From Impatiens glandulifera (Eukaryota > Streptophyta > Magnoliopsida > Ericales > Balsaminaceae): 64,000 nucleotides of DNA. The notes below the pieces were generated by a model. It saw nothing but the letters and a program-made list of their open reading frames with translations. It searched no databases and was not told where the DNA came from. The stretch spans positions 4,642,340-4,706,339 of the forward strand of contig NC_061863.1 in the NCBI RefSeq assembly GCF_907164915.1. Direction: 5' to 3'. This document shows positions 56,669 to 64,000 of the stretch, piece by piece; the stretch's first letter is position 1, and each line of letters opens with the position of its first letter. Made by a program: the position numbers and the translations under genes.

Positions 56669-58850
56669 ATTCACATTCCTTTTGTGATGAAAGAAGATTG
56701 AATTGAAACAAATGATGAAGTTTGCTTATTCTCATTGTGTAATTATTTTTGAACGAACCCTTGCTAAAATTTTGTTATTAAATTGAAGAGTTTTTTTTTT
56801 TAAAGTTTTTAATATATTGATTGATTTTGTTAACCTAAATGGAATAATTTAAGATCAAAAAGTTATGTCTAATATTAATTTTCTCCAGTGATCAAACAAA
56901 AAAATGTGAGTTCTTTTTTATCTCCTTCTTGTTCACTTGATCAATATGAACCGCAGTGTTATCATTATATTGAATTATCGTACCGCTGTCACATTTGAGT
57001 TCTTTACGGGTACCTGTACACAGCTCTTACCCCTTCTGATTTTTCTAGGAGATATTTGACACTGCTTCTTTAATCACATACCAAAAAATGAACAAATTCT
57101 TTTTTTAGGAACATATATAAGATTCATCACCACAGAAGGATAATAGTAATCCCACCATTAATTACTTTATTTATAAATTTCATAGTAATAAAAATAAATG
57201 GATATATGTGTTATTATAGAATATAGAGCAAGGGAGAGAGAGACAAATTGAGCTAAAAAGAGAGCTAATATGATACTCTTTAAAAAAATAAGGGAGTTTA
57301 TTTGATATTTAAAAAAATGGAAGGTCCCTCTCAACATACTTAAACTTATCTTTATTCTTACATTTAAATGATAATTTTTACGACTTTTGAATAGAACTGT
57401 ATTATAAAAAAAAGATATAAATAAATATATATATATATTATTGATTTTTTATTCTAGATTATTTATTTACTTTTAAGATCTTGTTAATATAATGAAAATT
57501 TGGAATTTGGAATCTTCATCCATTCTTTTGTAATTTCAATGATTTTGTTTATTTTTTTTACTGTGTTATTTATTCTTATTATTTATTTATTAACTTGTGT
57601 CAAAATTTAAAATTAATTTATGATTTTTTATTTTATTTTTTTAAAAAAGTATTCATGAATTATTATAAGAGGAGAGATGTTTAACAAAATTAAAATATTA
57701 CATTAAAAAAAATTAAAATTCATAAAGAAAAATAAAAAAATAAATAAAGACCAAAGTAACAAGTTTGATTATTACTTAGAATTTAAAAAAAAAAAAATTG
57801 AAAGGAAGTAATTTTTGGTGTCATTCTAACTTTTTATGTTATATAAAAATATTTAATATTATTACATAATTTTGTAATAAATAATTATATATATAAAAGA
57901 GGAGTGATTAGAAGAAAAAATAAAAATAAAAAATAAAAAAATGTGAGAATAAAGTCAAGAAAGATAATATTTTTAATTTTTCAATAACTCAGATTAAATC
58001 ACATTATTTCCTTTTCTGTTTTCTCTATTAAATTCTTTCTCCATCATTTCTATATTTAATATAACAAAATATTATTATTTTTTGGTACAATTCTAATTTA
58101 ATTTATATAAAATATAATCAAATTTATTTTTAGTATATATTTATATATAATATATTCATGTAATTTCGTTTCAAAAAGAATGTTATTTTATAGTTATAAC
58201 ATATAAGAAACTAACAATTCATAAAAAATAAAATAAAAAACCACAAATTTATAATTCAACATCAATAAAAATAAATATTAAACTAGCTTGCTTTTAAAAT
58301 TGAAATAAAAAAAAGATGGTTGTTCGGAAGTTGACAATATTTAAATAAATTTGAATTTATTTAAAATATATTAAAGAAAGGTGATTTTATAAAAGCGAAT
58401 GGTTTTTTTTAATAAAAAAGACTTAGAACATTATATTAATATATAATCATAATTATTTTTCTTAAAGAAACTGATTTGATTAATAAGAGGGTGGGTATAA
58501 TCAAATTGATTTTTAATTATTATTTTTCTTAAAAAACGCAATAAACAAAGCTTTACTTGTTTGATTTTTAATTATTGGATAAAATTAAGTTTTTATCAAA
58601 AACTCAACCATCGTGTCAATTATATAATTAATCATTTTATACATTTAAATATCAAAATTATTCTTTATTTTATTTTAACATAAATTAATTATAATATAAA
58701 AATATAAAAAAAGGAAAAGTAATTTAATAAAAAAAATTAAAAACTATTTTTTTCTTAATTTAATGTTTAATCAAACAAGGATTTTAGGGGAAAAAATCCA
58801 AACAAAATCTTAATCACTCCCTCAAACATGACCTTAAGTCATTAACTCAT
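56669..58850. other. AT-rich gene-free DNA
   Basis: Nothing recognised apart from homopolymer and short AT runs. Confidence 0.5.
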
Positions 58851-59122
58851 CTAGCATGTATTAATGCACGAGTAATAATATAAAAAACCGTAAAAAAAAT
58901 ATTACGGTAAAAATATTTATGGGCGGGGCGGGTCAACCCAAAATCCGACCCAAGTATCCATTTATTCTTACATATATATCCAAATTAACCACAATCTCGA
59001 CACGGCAATCCGGACACTTTAAAAATTAAGCACCATATATATAGATTAGTTAGTTAAAAAGTTAAACTTATATTGTTAAAATGTCCCGCGTTTATCAAAT
59101 TTGGTGTTAAATTTAAAATATA
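58851..59122 (+). repeat. Dispersed repeat family, locus 2
   Basis: Begins CTAGCATGTATTAATGCACG like locus 1, with the same AACCGTAAAA...TATTACGGTA inverted motif, GGGCGGGTCAACCC and ATTAGTTAGTTAAAAAGTT. One unit, lacking the A/B-box part. Confidence 0.8.
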
Positions 59123-62990
<3,868 letters not shown>

Positions 62991-63009
62991 TAATTTCTTT
63001 AGAAAAGAA

Positions 63010-63045
<36 letters not shown>

Positions 63046-63115
63046 TAGGAAAGAAAAATTACTTGATTTGTAAATGATTATGGAGAGAGAGCATTATACA
63101 CCTCCAACATTTTAA

Positions 63116-63435
63116 ATTAAGCGTCATTATATATATAGATTAGTTAGTTAAAAAGTTTAACTTATATTGTTAAAATGTCCGGGTCGTTTATCAAATTTGG
63201 TGTTGAATTTAAAATATAAAATGTTCTTAGTCTAGTTAGTTAAATGTTGCAAGTTTGAACCATACCTATAACATTTTTAATTTTATTTTAAACTGTTTTA
63301 AGTTTATGGGCGGGTCAACCCACAATCCGACCCAAGTATCTATTTACTCTCATATATATATCCAAATTAACCACAGCTCTCGACCCGACAATCCGGACAC
63401 TTTAAAAATTAAGCATCATTATATATATATATAGA
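63116..63435 (+). repeat. Dispersed repeat family, locus 3
   Basis: Carries ATTAGTTAGTTAAAAAGTTT, AGTCTAGTTAGTTAAATGTT, GCAAGTTTGAACC (B-box-like), GGGCGGGTCAACCC and CGACCCGACAATCCGGACAC, as in locus 1. Confidence 0.8.
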
Positions 63436-64000
63436 TTTCCAAGGATTTTTTAATAATATAATATTAATATTATTTTTAAAATTGTATTGATTAAGATTTT
63501 CATAATAATATATTAAATTATGCTATGTATTTTCACAATAGTTTTTTTTAAATGTTATTTTTTAAATAGTTTTTTTCTTTTTTTTTTCTAATTCTTTTCA
63601 CAATAAAAACATTAAATTTAAAGCATAATACAAACATTAAAATACTTTTTTATTCTTATTAATTCTTTTAATACAATTACGGATTAAAAACAAAATTTGT
63701 ACATGCATCAATATTAAGAACTAACTATATAGAACAACAATGTAAGTCTTTCATTTTCTTCAATAGCTTATAGAGTCTTCTTCAGCTTCACCACCACGTC
63801 TCCTTCCCTATTATCCTCTTCTCATATCCTGCTCTCTATAAGTCTCCTTCGTCGCTTCTATTTTCTTCTTCTTCTTCACCATATCCCACTCTCAATCATG
63901 TCAAAAGTTTTATTCTCAAGTACTCCTTTTTCAAGAGTTCATCCTCGTGTGCATCGTAGATAGACTCTTCGACTTAAATCATAAAGTGCAAGATCCAACA
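63436..64000. other. AT-rich DNA, CT-rich stretch at the window end
   Basis: 63770-63890 is CT-rich (cttcttcttcttcaccatat) like a 5' leader, followed by ATG at 63898 and 21 codons before a stop. It may belong to a gene beyond the window; not supported further. Confidence 0.35.

Overview
The window is nuclear DNA from a flowering plant, almost certainly a eudicot. It is very AT-rich, has spliced genes with GT-AG introns, and is crowded with plant transposons. Three features point to asterids, possibly Lamiales/Gesneriaceae: a cluster of subgroup-6 (anthocyanin-type) R2R3-MYB genes with the eudicot ANDV signature; a lineage-restricted repetitive ORF family that I remember as abundant in Gesneriaceae predicted proteomes; and a hAT MITE with CAGGGGCGGAGCCA-type ends. 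The family placement is from memory and is an inference.

Layout. 1-10.5 kb: three tandem MYB copies. Copy 1 is cut by the window edge and only its last exon is visible, intact. Copies 2 and 3 are pseudogenes, and copy 2 also carries a hAT MITE with a perfect 8-bp target duplication. A solo LTR (3489-4303, 5-bp duplication) lies between copies 1 and 2. 10.5-18.2 kb: two decayed minus-strand copies of the lineage-restricted ORF. The second is split by a Copia element (13597-17737) with LTRs, tRNA-iMet primer site and 5-bp duplication. 18.2-23.8 kb: SINE-like and Copia scraps, tandem repeats, then a young Gypsy element (20149-23761, CRM-like) with identical LTRs. Both LTR elements have lost the reverse-transcriptase core.

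24.8-26.6 kb: an intact four-exon plastid-type GNAT acetyltransferase gene on the minus strand. 185 bp upstream of its start codon sits a 12-kb MULE transposon (26773-38830) with long inverted repeats and a 9-bp duplication. The MULE carries three genes: a DUF1985/Ulp1 protease-like gene (plus strand), a full MuDR-type transposase (minus) and an intact five-exon gene for a tandem-BRCT protein resembling the BRCA1/BARD1 C-terminus (minus). All three are headed by versions of one TIR-derived promoter cassette, and the MULE holds three arrays of CACGTG/ACGCGT/CGCGA palindromes. This is the most interesting system in the window.

38.8-64 kb: repeat-rich AT DNA with one gene, a three-exon RING-H2 (RHA4A/ATL-like) E3 ligase at 45270-46749. 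The rest is MITEs, a dispersed tandem-repeat family with tRNA-like boxes at three loci, a 1.2-kb tandem duplication, a 0.33-kb triplication, and long (TA)n tracts.
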